Source: Mesotaenium endlicherianum (taxonomy: Eukaryota > Streptophyta > Zygnematophyceae > Zygnematales > Mesotaeniaceae). From it: DNA of 23,349 nucleotides. The position numbers and the translations under genes are program-made. The notes beneath the pieces are model-generated. The model did no database searches. It worked only from the letters and a program-made list of their open reading frames with translations, and had not been told where the DNA came from. Shown here piece after piece: positions 10,832 through 20,348 of the stretch. The DNA is taken from the NCBI GenBank assembly GCA_009602735.1, contig WELA01011341.1, positions 161,466 through 184,814 of the forward strand, written 5' to 3'. Every line of letters starts with the position of its first letter. The first letter of the stretch is position 1.

Positions 10832-12141
10832 GCCAGGGAGACGGTGCGGATCTACGCCGTCCATAACGCCATGATGCGTCAGATGGCGGCAGACGCCGTC
10901 GAGGCACACGCCATCGCCAGAACCGCCATTACTGCTGCAGCGCTTGCCCACGACACAGTGACGGCCGCTGCAGTCGCCCCAGGCCACAGCCTCCCGCGGC
11001 GAGCGGACCCTCCGCGAGATCGGACATCCGCGTACGGCATGACGTGCCTGTGGGAGTCACCATGCAGTATCGCATGGCCTCTCAGTTGCCCTCGCCCGCA
11101 CCATCACACAGGACGGGTGACTCCTGGCCGCGCACTACCACATCTGAGGATGAGGCTATGAGGCAGGCGGCCTACCCGGGCAGGTTCGACGACGCGTCGT
11201 TAGAGAGCGTTGAGGAGGAGAGTGGCAAGAGTGGTCCCAGGAGGCCGCAGAGGGGCCCGCGGCCCTGCCTTCGGAAGAGCCACCTCCTCCCACGCCTACG
11301 GCTCGCGTCCGACGCCAGCCTACAGGGCCTCCCGGCTTTAGCACGCTCTCGCACCAGACCACGGCCAGTCCCGGTCGAGCTCATCGATGTGCCGGCGGGT
11401 CCAGTCGGTCGATCCAGCAGGATTGTTCATCCAGCAACAAGTGCCGTAACATCACACACTTGTTTGCTGGCAATAGCCTCGGCACAGGCTGGCCGGCGTG
11501 CGCCTCAGCCAGCACCGCCTCCACGGCACCTTTTCGTGCCGCCGACCTGCGAGCCGTACATGCTCGGCAGCCAGGACCCAGGAACAACATCCTCGGCCCT
11601 CGGCGTACAGGTCCTTCCCCCTACGCCGATTCGGCTCTGCGCCTCGCGCGTGGCACTATGCCGCCAGACCGGTGCGCACGTGCGCTCACCCCTCTCCGCG
11701 AGCAGGTCAGGGATGCCTTTGAGGTCATGCCTCTGCGCGACATGCACAGGAGCGCATGGGAGGGTACTCCTCTTTGCGAGGAGAGGGAGATCACACCCTT
11801 GCGCGAGACGCGCCCGCGCTCAGTCACACCGCCTTACAACGGCCCGCGCAATCTCCGCACCAGCGATAATGACGCACAGTCATTCTCCACCACTGCAGCC
11901 CACGCATTGTATCGAACGCCGCCCGGCTGGCCTGCCGCCGTCCCGCGCAACCACATAGCCGGCGACGGGCTGTCTGGATCACCTCCTCATAAGGTGGCCC
12001 GTACCACTGTCCGGCCCCGCGACCGCCATCCCTATACTCCCGCCATACGCGCAGAGCTCATGTAGCGCCGCCAGCAAGAGCGCGTCCAACTCGCATCTCT
12101 TTCTCAGCTGCGCCCAAGATTCCAGCTCGCCCCACGCCAGC
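10832..12141 (+). pseudogene. Broken coding spacer between protease and methyltransferase, function unknown
   Basis: The protease frame continues beyond the TAG at 10829 (RETVRIYAVHNAMMRQ) to about 11010. Protein-like sequence then appears in another frame (SDIRVRHDVPVGVTMQYR, to about 11210) and in a third frame up to the TAG at 12063-12065. The last part repeats a short motif four times: LTPLRE, VMPLRD, GTPLCE and ITPLRE (about 11688-11808). No reverse transcriptase, RNase H or integrase motif is visible. At least two frameshifts and two TAG stops interrupt the stretch. It may be a degraded linker of one polyprotein that ran into the methyltransferase. Confidence 0.45.
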
Positions 12142-13623
12142 TTGTCCGTCCTCGACAGGCGGCAGGCTGGGACGAGCGCTCCGTCTGCGCAGGCGGATCT
12201 TTGCGAGCGTCAGCGCTCATACTTCGACCCGCATCCCCATTTGCACCAGCGCACAGCCACGGAGCAGCTGGCCCACGCCACTTCACACCACGCCGACCAC
12301 AGGGCGAGAGATCGGTGGCAGCTGCGGTGCGTACGCGACGCGCAAGCTATGGCCTGTCGAGTGCCCGAGGAGGCATTGCAGGACGCGTGCGCGCGCTGGC
12401 GCACTTATGAGGCGCATGCTCGCACCGCTCGCCCGCAGCCGCTGCTCGAGCGCATTCCTCGGCTTACTTGTCACTACGCAGAGCTTGCAGTGGTGGCCCT
12501 CCGCATGACGCCCCATCAGCACAGTCTTCTGCGCTCCTACCCGCCACCAGCGCAGGCAAGCCATCCCGCCATGTGTTGTCGCCCCCTTCCTATGCCTATT
12601 TACATCGTCCAGCTCGACGAGCGTCCCGACGGCATTGTCCTTGTTGAGCTCTTTGCCGGTATTGCGACAGGGCTGCTGGCCACCCTGCAGGCTGGCATCC
12701 CCGTACGTCGGTACGTCTACGTAGACCCTGATGGCGAGGCGCAGTTGGTGGCCTGCAGGCAAATGGCCTTGTGCCACGAGCGATTCCCTGCTCTCTTCCC
12801 TGAGCACGCATTCTTCCGTGCCCATACCGACTGGCCCATGGACATCCGCGACATCACCGCCGAGCACATCACACGCTTGGGGCCCATCAACCTCATCAAC
12901 GCTGGGTCGGAGTGCCAGGGCTTCTCCATCGCGGGACGAGGAGGCGCGCTCGCTGACCCGCGTACGGCCTTGTTTTGGCATCTGCTCCGCATCCTCAACA
13001 TGGTTGAGGACCGTCAGCCGCCGCACACGCTCGCCTGGGTGTTAGAGAACGTGGCTATACGCCACGATGCTCGGCCCAATGTTAGCGCCAACTTCGCCCT
13101 CTGCAGCAGCTACGTCGGTCGTGAGGTCGTCATCAACGCTGCCCAGATTGGCTCCTTTGCGCACCGCGTGCGTGCTTACTTCACCAACCTGGCCATGCCA
13201 GGCACGCTTGAGGCATTGGCGGCCGCGCATCCACGCCACACACGCAACGTAAACTCCATCCTCAACGTGGCGCGCCTGGCCCAGCGAGTGGTCGCCCTTC
13301 CGCATCCTTCTCAGGCCCAGTGTGAGGTTCTCCACGACGTCACGAGGGCGCTTCCTACGTTCGTGAGTCGCTACGATAGCGCGGCCTACATGGGGGACCA
13401 GCGCGGCATGATCATTGACCTTGAGACCGGCATGTTCCAACGGCCTCGTGCCGTGGAGATGGAGCGGGCGATGGGCTTCCCTCCGCACCTCACACAGGTG
13501 GACGGCATCACCGAGGTCAACCGCGTGCGTCTCCTTGGTCAGGCAATCAATGCCAACGTCTTGACGTGGATCCTACTGCAGACGCAGGTCCTGACTCCCC
13601 TCTACGCCCAGGCTCCTTCTTGA
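12142..13623 (+). CDS. Retroelement-borne C5-cytosine DNA methyltransferase, DNMT3/DRM-like
   Basis: Enzymes of this family methylate carbon 5 of cytosine in DNA using S-adenosylmethionine. The frame is open for 493 codons. The first codon (TTG) is only where the frame opens; the true start, or fusion to upstream polyprotein, is unknown. Motifs run in order: motif I VELFAGIATGL (168-178, SAM binding), motif IV GSECQGFS with the candidate catalytic Cys258, motif VI ENV (302-304), motif VIII FAHRVRAYFTNL (339-350), a short target-recognition stretch (351-430), then ERAMGFPPHLTQV (441-453) and motif X RLLGQAIN (463-470). AHRVRAYFTNL and the MGFP/RLLG block resemble DNMT3 more than DNMT1. Most relatives have Pro before the catalytic Cys; here it is Glu. 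The N-terminal 160 residues show no PWWP, ADD or UBA domain. Context places it in a gag-pro retroelement on the same strand. Confidence 0.9.
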   Translation: MSVLDRRQAGTSAPSAQADLCERQRSYFDPHPHLHQRTATEQLAHATSHHADHRARDRWQLRCVRDAQAMACRVPEEALQDACARWRTYEAHARTARPQPLLERIPRLTCHYAELAVVALRMTPHQHSLLRSYPPPAQASHPAMCCRPLPMPIYIVQLDERPDGIVLVELFAGIATGLLATLQAGIPVRRYVYVDPDGEAQLVACRQMALCHERFPALFPEHAFFRAHTDWPMDIRDITAEHITRLGPINLINAGSECQGFSIAGRGGALADPRTALFWHLLRILNMVEDRQPPHTLAWVLENVAIRHDARPNVSANFALCSSYVGREVVINAAQIGSFAHRVRAYFTNLAMPGTLEALAAAHPRHTRNVNSILNVARLAQRVVALPHPSQAQCEVLHDVTRALPTFVSRYDSAAYMGDQRGMIIDLETGMFQRPRAVEMERAMGFPPHLTQVDGITEVNRVRLLGQAINANVLTWILLQTQVLTPLYAQAPS

Positions 13624-13624
13624 G

Positions 13625-13990
13625 ATGAACCAATCCTACGACGCCATGGATCGTGAATCCGACGACGACGGCCGCGCCCCGCCTAGTACGACCTGGCATT
13701 CCCAGCGGGAGGGTCCTGCTTCCAGGCATCCGCTTGCGCCGCGTCCTGGTCCTGGACCTGGTTCTGGTTCGCTGGGGGGGGAAAGGAGGGGACAAAAGCC
13801 CTCACAGCGACCTAAGGACTTTCGCTCCCCATTTCTTTTTCCACACTCTCAGCCGCCGACAAGTGGTGTAGGGCAGCTGGCAGCAGCTGCCAAGGAGGAG
13901 GCACCCAAGGCAGGCCAAGCGCACCCAGCTGCAGGGCAGGTGACGCCTAAAACATATGGTACTTGCAAGAGCGCTAGCGTAGGAAAGTAG
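13625..13990 (+). CDS. Hypothetical hydrophilic 121-residue ORF after the methyltransferase
   Basis: An ATG one base after the methyltransferase stop opens a frame of 121 codons in a different frame. The product is hydrophilic and low-complexity: an acidic start (DAMDRESDDDG), a PGPGPGSGS stretch, basic patches and Ala/Lys-rich sequence. No domain is recognised. Its tight spacing suggests it belongs to the same element, either as a separate small protein or as the start of a Pol region whose remainder has been lost. It could equally be non-coding sequence that happens to be open. Confidence 0.3.
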   Translation: MNQSYDAMDRESDDDGRAPPSTTWHSQREGPASRHPLAPRPGPGPGSGSLGGERRGQKPSQRPKDFRSPFLFPHSQPPTSGVGQLAAAAKEEAPKAGQAHPAAGQVTPKTYGTCKSASVGK

Positions 13991-14881
13991 GAGTGAGGAA
14001 AATGAAAAGATGGTACCTAAACCTCGTAAGGAAAAGAAAGACACATCCTATGTCCCGACTGCCAAGAAGGGGGTTGCAATTTGCGAGGGTCAGCGAGCCC
14101 CGGCATAGTGCTTGGGCAAAGGAAGGGGGCGTGTGCCTGTGGGGGAGATTGGCCAACAGGCTGGTTGAAGCCACGTCCAGGCGCCATATGTGGTTCGTCC
14201 TTCAAGTCCACTCGGATCTGTCTCAAATAGGTCTCCACTACTTTCGAACTTGTCTTCTTTAATAGCCTGACCTGGTAATAGAAAGAGAGATCAACATACC
14301 CGCTACGTTTGACGAAATCTAATTCTGATAAGTTATCACATTTAATGCTTACATCGGATTCTTCGTCTCGAGGCAGAAACGGGCGGTTGGACTAACTTGC
14401 CAATTTGACTTTTGTATGCTTGTCGCCCATTTTGGCCCACCTTGACTCACGAACTCTTGAGTCTTGCCGACTCTAGACACCGTTCGACTCTAGAATCTAT
14501 ACACTCCCGACCACATCCGACCGTCGAGCAGGTGCTCTCGTGCTACTTGGGCTGCTGGTGCCTGGACAATGGGCGTGCACAGACCGGCGGAATGACGTGG
14601 GTGATGGTCATTGAGCATGCAATAGCATCATATCATGCAACTTAATATCAAGCGACACGAGAGAGACAAAATCGCCAGGCGAACTCGTTTTCTTTCTGGC
14701 GCTTCCGTCAGCAGCTCAGTATACTTTTGGGAGTTTGCGTGCTTTTTGGCATCTTTTGAATCTTTTGGAATCCTTTCATTAGTATCTCAGTCGGTGTGTC
14801 TGGGTGACGGTACCAAAAAGGCATACACTTTCAAGATGCAGTACGTTTCACCTAAATCTGACTCGTCAACAGTTTTATTTT
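13991..14881. other. End of the retroelement and intervening sequence; possible coding relic at 13995-14260
   Basis: In one frame from 13995 the plus strand reads a Lys-rich peptide (EENEKMVPKPRKEKKDTSY) continuing plausibly past a TAG (14106) and a TGA (14166). Both stops could arise by one C-to-T change. This may be a decayed piece of the upstream element. Purine-rich tracts such as AAAGGAAGGGGG (14118-14129) could be a polypurine tract, but no LTR matching the region before gag was found. From about 14270 to the Mutator-like repeats at 14882 I see no gene. Confidence 0.3.
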
Positions 14882-16453
14882 GAGATAATTACATTTTTTC
14901 CATCGATTGATGCCGAAAGACCAGATTCACCATCGATTTGCGCAAACTGGACAGACATATACAGATTCTGCCAATTTGGACAGAAATACTAAATTTTTGT
15001 CTTGAACCTCTTTTGCTGCTTTCTCACTGCATAATTTGACATCCTTTAGTACTGCGAGTGCTGTCGAGCACTTTCGATTTTGGGATATATACTTTTTTTA
15101 CCATCGATTTGCGCCGCTACACCAACTTTACCATCGCTTTGTGCAAACCGGACAGAAATGTACAGATTCTGCCAATTTGAACATAAGTACCACTTTTTCA
15201 TCCCGAACCTGTTTTGGTGCTTTCTCACTGCACCGCAAGTGTCGTCGAGCACTTCGAGATATGTAACGTACAAGCAGCGTACAAGTCGTGCGAACTATCT
15301 CCACACAAATGTCTTCTGACAGTTATTTTAAGCAAGAAACGTGTGGCCACTTTCAGTGATGAGCAGCTATATTTATTGCTTTCAAAGTTCTCCAGATTTT
15401 TGCATTATACAACTCTTGACCAAAACCCAAAACCCTGAATTCTGTAGCGTTACCTTCACCAATTCCAAGGGTTTTTTGGCCCTCCCCTCCAGTCCTTCAA
15501 CTTTCGGATTCCAATTTCAGATTAATATCAGTTCAAAAAAATTTGTCTAAAACGCCAAGATTCTCTCCTCGGAAACAATCATTCCACATTTATAGCGACG
15601 ACTTCACACCCTCGTTTATACGTGTCAACTCTTACTTACACGAGTTTACCAACAGGACCTAGCGATAAGAACAGCCTGTGTTCTCATTGCTACATATCCT
15701 AAGGCGTTCGGGACAAAAAAGTGGTATTTTTGTTCAAATTGGCAGAATCTGTATATTTCTGTCCAGTTTGCACAAACCGATGGTAAAGTTGGTGTAACGG
15801 CGCAAATCGGTGGTAAAAATGTATTTATCCCTTCGGTTTTTCACTGTTTGTCAGTATATGTCGTGCGAGTAGTCTTCACACGCATTTCATCTGACAACCT
15901 TTCTTGAACGCAAAAGTAGTGCCCAATTTAACTCACCACAATTGAGCACCTTTCGGTCCGATGCAAGTGTCCACGCCCGTTCAATTTGGAATTCTCCGCA
16001 GCAGGAAATTAAAGGAAATCTACTCTCGATGTTTATACATGCCCAACCATGGAACAAATCAAGCGTTAACTTCACAAGCCCAAAGTTTTTTCGGCCCTTT
16101 CCTCCCGTCCTTCAACTTTCCGCTTCAACTTGTAGCAAATGGTATCCCTTCCAAAATTTCTCCTAAGGAGCAAGATTCTCTCCTCAGAGCTCCTCTCCTA
16201 CTTTGAGAGTGTTTGAGAGCAACGACTTCACTCCCTCGTCCATTCGTGTCCAGTCTTACTAACACGAGGTTAATGACAGGACCTGATGATAAAGAAGAGC
16301 CTTCTTTCTCATTTCTATGTACCCGGAGGGGTTCGAGACGAAAAAGTAGTATTTTTGTCCAAATTGGCAAAATTTGTATATGTTTGTCCAATTTGCGCAA
16401 AACGATGGTGAATCTGGTCTTTCGGCATCAATCAATGGTAGAAATGCTAAGGG
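14882..16453. mobile_element. Mutator-like (MULE) non-autonomous element 1, outer copy
   Basis: A left terminal repeat at about 14882-15030 pairs with an inverted copy at about 16320-16453. The pairing is specific: the left copy has GATTGATGCCGAAAGACCAG, and the right copy has its reverse complement. After removal of nested element 2 the element is about 0.8 kb. Its interior (15841-16320) matches the interiors of elements 2 and 3. No transposase frame is present, so it would need one in trans. The extreme right end abuts element 3 and is degenerate, and no convincing target duplication could be read. Confidence 0.7.
15082..15831. mobile_element. Mutator-like (MULE) non-autonomous element 2, nested in element 1
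   Basis: The termini are GGGATATATAC (from 15082) and GTATTTATCCC (to 15831), which start inverted repeats of about 120 bp. Both arms contain the word CAGATTCTGCCAATTTG or its complement. The flanks are TTCGATTTT (15073-15081) and TTCGGTTTT (15832-15840), a 9-bp target duplication with one mismatch, as expected for Mutator-type insertion. Element 1 sequence resumes after it. The 750-bp element has no coding capacity. Confidence 0.85.
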
Positions 16454-16614
16454 AAAAATACATCTTTACCATCAATTTGCGCCGCTATACCAAATTTGCC
16501 ATCGCTTTGTGCAATCTGGATAGAAATATGCAGATTCTGCCAATTTGGACAAAAATACCACTTTTTTGTCCTGAACCTGTTTTACTGAGTTCTCACTGTA
16601 TACTTTGTACTGCG

Positions 16615-18258
16615 AATATTCTCTACCTCTTTGTGGGCTGCGTGCGATCGAGCACGACGGCCTGCGACGGGCCGAATTTCCTAGAGTGCGAGCGTGTGCG
16701 ACGTCGGGCGAGCGTGTGCGAGCCCGGCGAAAGCACCTTTTGCACGCGACTGACGGCAACCTCTCGCAAACGAATTGTGCGAGCTACTGACGGAAGGCAT
16801 GTACCCTCACGTCACTTTTCGTCAGGCGTGTTCGAGATGGTTCGAAACGAGCTAGCGAGGTCGCACTTGCGCGTGGGACGTTAAGTCGTCCAACGTGTTC
16901 GCACGTGGGCTCGTCCGACGTGTTCGAGCACCTTCGAAACCGTGGATCGGAGTCAATGCCGGCTTCGGCCTCGGCGCACCATAAATTATCATTATGGGAT
17001 CGGAATCGTCATTTGTTTGCTCTTTTGTGTTTGTGCAGGGACGACCAAAGAGCCATGGCCGCTGGCGGGAGGGGAGCGGGGGGCGCGTCGGAGCGAGGTG
17101 AGTTGTGTCGCGCCTGCCTGGTCTTGTTGCTGCTTGGCCGCGCCTTGTCTCGCGTTGTAAAATTTTCGAGTCATGTTGTGGGGTTGTGGCGTTGGTGCGT
17201 GGTTAGTCGTTTGGTCCTTGTCTGTGACCGTTTCGTTTGCGGTCGCTTGGTGGGTGGCATTTCGTCGCCTCCCCGCAATGTTGCTTCGATTTTGGAGTTG
17301 TGATTCAGTATGTAGAGTAGTATCATCCAAGAGTTTGTGGTGTCCGTGCGATTGGTCGCGAGGCCCTACGACGGGACAAATTTGCCTTAGCGCGACCTCG
17401 AGCGACTCCTTGCGAACGTGTGCAAGTCGAACGACAACACATTTTGCGTGCGACTCAAGGCGACCTCTCGCAACGAAATTGTGCGAGCTATGGGCGGTTG
17501 GAAGGCGGGACGAGCGGCTGCAAGACTGAACGATCTCGATGCAGGTACAGGTAGAGTCAGATTCAAGTATGCAAGTGTTGGCAAGACTGCATTAGGGTTT
17601 AGTTTCGAACAAATTGTGCGAAAGGGACGACGGGCGGCGCGGCTGCAAGGCACATTCATGTATCGATGCATGTTGACACTGCTTGTTGTTTTCTGTTTCC
17701 AGCAAGATGAAAAAGCGATTCGACATGGATACAGGTAGCTCATAAGTGAGAGGGATGAGGGCTTTTCGGAAAAAATAAAATATGGCAGGAGGAGTAAAGG
17801 TGGAACTGAAGTATTAGATGTCCCTGTTAGCATATTGTGAGCTGCGTGCCATCACACAAGTTTGAATTCCCACCATAGGAGTTTTGGTGACGGTGACACA
17901 AGACGGATGTAATATTACCGAGGAAGAATAAAAAAAGGTAGGTGGTTATTTTAACCAGTGCTGAAGGACGAGTCTCTCAACGTACTATTTCTAAGATAGA
18001 GATTTTTAGTTAGTGGTGTGCGCGCCTTCTTTGTTCTTCACTGAAGCATATTCTTGCGTTGTTGAGAGACGCTTCTTTTGCAATAAAATTTCGATTCATT
18101 TTTGAGTTCGTCTTTTGCGGGTTTATGGCGTCGATTCATGGTTGTTGTCATTTAGTCGTTTCGAGTTCGTCGCTGCACGCTGTCGTTTGGGATCATATGG
18201 TGGGTGGCATTTTGTCGCCTCCCCACAATGTTTGAATTGGTCATCGATCCAATATGCA
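16615..18258. repeat. Acquired GC-rich segment inside element 3, internally duplicated
   Basis: This segment is absent from elements 1 and 2. It holds two related units in direct orientation. About 16640-16800 matches about 17341-17500, sharing words such as GCGACCTCTCGCAACGAAAT versus a close variant, then TTGTGCGAGCTA. About 17150-17283 matches about 18090-18232, sharing GGTGGGTGGCATTT and GTCGCCTCCCC (17249-17282 and 18199-18232). The unit length is therefore about 0.7-0.95 kb with indels. No long reading frame or recognised domain spans it. A plant telo-box-like TTAGGGTTTAG is at about 17591-17601. Confidence 0.6.
17039..17097 (+). other. Exon-like fragment with start codon in the acquired segment
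   Basis: A T-rich tract ending TTTGTGCAG precedes base 17039, and a consensus donor GAG|GTGAGT follows base 17097. Inside is an ATG at 17055 in a good context (GCCATGG), giving MAAGGRGAGGASER before the donor. This looks like the first coding exon of a host gene with part of its leader intron, as captured fragments often do. No second exon or protein family was identified, so it remains a suggestion. Confidence 0.35.
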
Positions 18259-18818
18259 TAAAGCGAGTGTCGTCGAGCACTTTAAGTTATCTACCGTATA
18301 AGTCGTGCAAACTGGTGCAAACTATCTCCACATGAATGTCTTCTTACATTCTTATTTTAGCAAAAAATGAACATGAGCCCAATGTCTACGACCATACATG
18401 AGCAGCTATATTTACTTCTTTCACACTTCTAATATTTTTGCAAGCTTAAATCTTTACAAGTCTTCACCCTAGCCCTTAAACCCTATCTTCTATAGCGTTA
18501 CCATCATAGGCCCAAAGGTTTTTCGGTGCTATCTTCCAGTCCTTCAACTTTCGATTAAATTTGGTATTCCTTCCAAAATTTTGTTCAAAAAGCCAAGATT
18601 CTCATTTCGGAAGCAAAAATCCTGCATTGAGTAAAACAACTTCACCCCCTCGTTCATTCGTGTCAAGTCTTACTTACACGAGTTTAGTGACAGGATCTAG
18701 CAATAAATAAAAGCCTGCGTTCTCATTGCTACATATCCAAAGGCGTTCGGGACGAAAAGTGGTATTTTTGTCCAAATTGGCAGAATCTGCATATTTCTGT
18801 CCATATTGCACAAAGCGA

Positions 18819-20348
18819 TGTCGCGACTACTATCCGTTTGACGGAGCCGCACGCGCAGCGCAAGCTACGGCCACCCAGGTACGGAAAGTCAACTCATCGA
18901 CCACTTGACTGATTCCGTCGCAGTCAGCGGTTTTGTCAGCATCAAGACCACTGGCAAGGGGTCAATGTCAATGTGCCCCACACCCAGGAATGGGGGAGGT
19001 TTTGACAGCATAGACAGCCGTGAGACTAGAAGTTGGGGATCAGTGATGAGCCGCCCAGCAGGTACCAAGCCCAGTACTGTGTGACTGGCAGATTAAGCCA
19101 GGTCATGGCAGCAATGCCAAGATAGATTACGGCCGCTCAAGTGGGAATCTTGAGCAAGTGGCATTTGCTTGTACACACCGTGCAGGAGTTCTTAGCCATG
19201 AGCCAATTAGGCGTGACTGCCTGCTGAGAAGCTAAGCAGCCACGCGCTATAGTCACGAGGTGTGCATGCATGCTGAGTGACTACGAGTTTGAGTTGAGCA
19301 TGGCCAGGCAGAAGCGACATGCAGCTAAGCTTTGTGACTAAGCACGGCATTCTCGAAGGATGACGCTGTGTGGTGCCTGTGAAAGGCACGAACCTTGCCT
19401 GAGACATGTCGTTCACTCTCACGCACTTTTGCCAAGAAGCAGAGGAAGCAGAAGGAGAAGAAGGGCGCAAAGAAGAAGAAGGAGTTCCCAAGGCCATTGG
19501 AGGGCCGAGGCCCCACGCTTCTGCCGACGCTGAAGATTCTTCTCAGTGTATCATAGATAAGTTAGGATTGTAGGAGTTCCCAAGAGGGAATCTCACTGTT
19601 GACAGCAGGAAGACTGCATAATAGAATCGGCTAGGAGATTAGCACAGATTCGGTCGAACGCCACAAGTGTGTGTGAAGCAGCCTTAAAATGGTGAGTTGT
19701 GTGTTAGTTCCCAAATTCTCAGAAGTCACATTCGTATCTCAAAGAGAGAGAGTAGTATTGACAGATAAAGCTCTCAGTAAAGAACTGAGTGAGCCCAGCC
19801 TGGCAGTGAAGAGCTGTTAAGGCGCGGAGTTAAGTGAAGAGCTTGACCCAGGCCAGCATAGACGTGTAGTTTCAGAGTTTTGTAAGCTGTGACTCGTGAA
19901 AGTTAAGCGAAAGCCTGAAGGGCGATTTTCTCGAACCTGACGTTGTATGTCAAGCTGCTTAGAGTGTGATTTCTGCAAACCACAATTTCCTCACCTGTGA
20001 ACTTAAGAACCTTAAGGCATAAAGCCTATGTGGAAGTAAGAGACTTCCGTCCTTGTAAGAGGAATTAAGGCAAGGCAAGTATTTTTAAATTTTCTGCTAA
20101 AGGCTTAAGATGGTGAGGGCTGAGTAAAGTAAACAAAGCCCTGAGAGTTGGTCATGGTTGCATGGTGCAAGTTTAGGAGCCCAGGGATGGGTTAACCCTG
20201 GTAAGGCTTGTCACCGACACACGTGCAAAGATCGATCGACCATGTTTGCCCGCACGTGAGGAGGGCCACCGACACATCGACCAGGTCGAAGGCACACGTG
20301 CTGAAAGGCCACGCACGTGCCGAGGGACCGACACTGTTAGGCACGACA
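18819..20348. mobile_element. 1530-bp insertion with TG...CA ends, probable solo LTR
   Basis: The insertion interrupts the right TIR of element 3. It begins TGTCGCGAC and ends GCACGACA, so the outermost five bases are inverted (TGTCG/CGACA), and it is flanked by GCGA at 18815-18818 and 20349-20352. Removing it and one GCGA restores the TIR expected from the left arm. Its first and last hundred bases are not alike, so it does not carry its own terminal direct repeats, which argues for one LTR left by recombination. No coding frame is recognised inside. A short non-LTR element with similar ends is less likely. Confidence 0.7.

Noticed and set aside
1084..12065. TAG reassigned to Gln, as in some ulvophyte algae
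   Set aside because: Several TAGs fall at likely Gln codons, but TGA stops and frameshifts also interrupt the same elements, and the HD-ZIP III gene points to a streptophyte with the standard code. Deamination or decay is simpler.
12283..13026. 247-codon reverse-strand frame
   Set aside because: It lies antisense to the methyltransferase, whose motifs are unambiguous on the plus strand.
13993..14262. 89-codon frame after the retroelement ORF
   Set aside because: The alternative frame over the same bases gives a more protein-like Lys-rich peptide; neither can be supported as a gene.
17588..17605. Telomeric repeat
   Set aside because: There is only about one and a half TTTAGGG-like units, too short for a telomere relic; at most a telo-box.
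14890..18818. CRISPR-like array from the recurring CAGATTCTGCCAATTTG word
   Set aside because: The copies occur in opposite orientations at the ends of larger units, as expected for terminal inverted repeats of transposons in a eukaryote.
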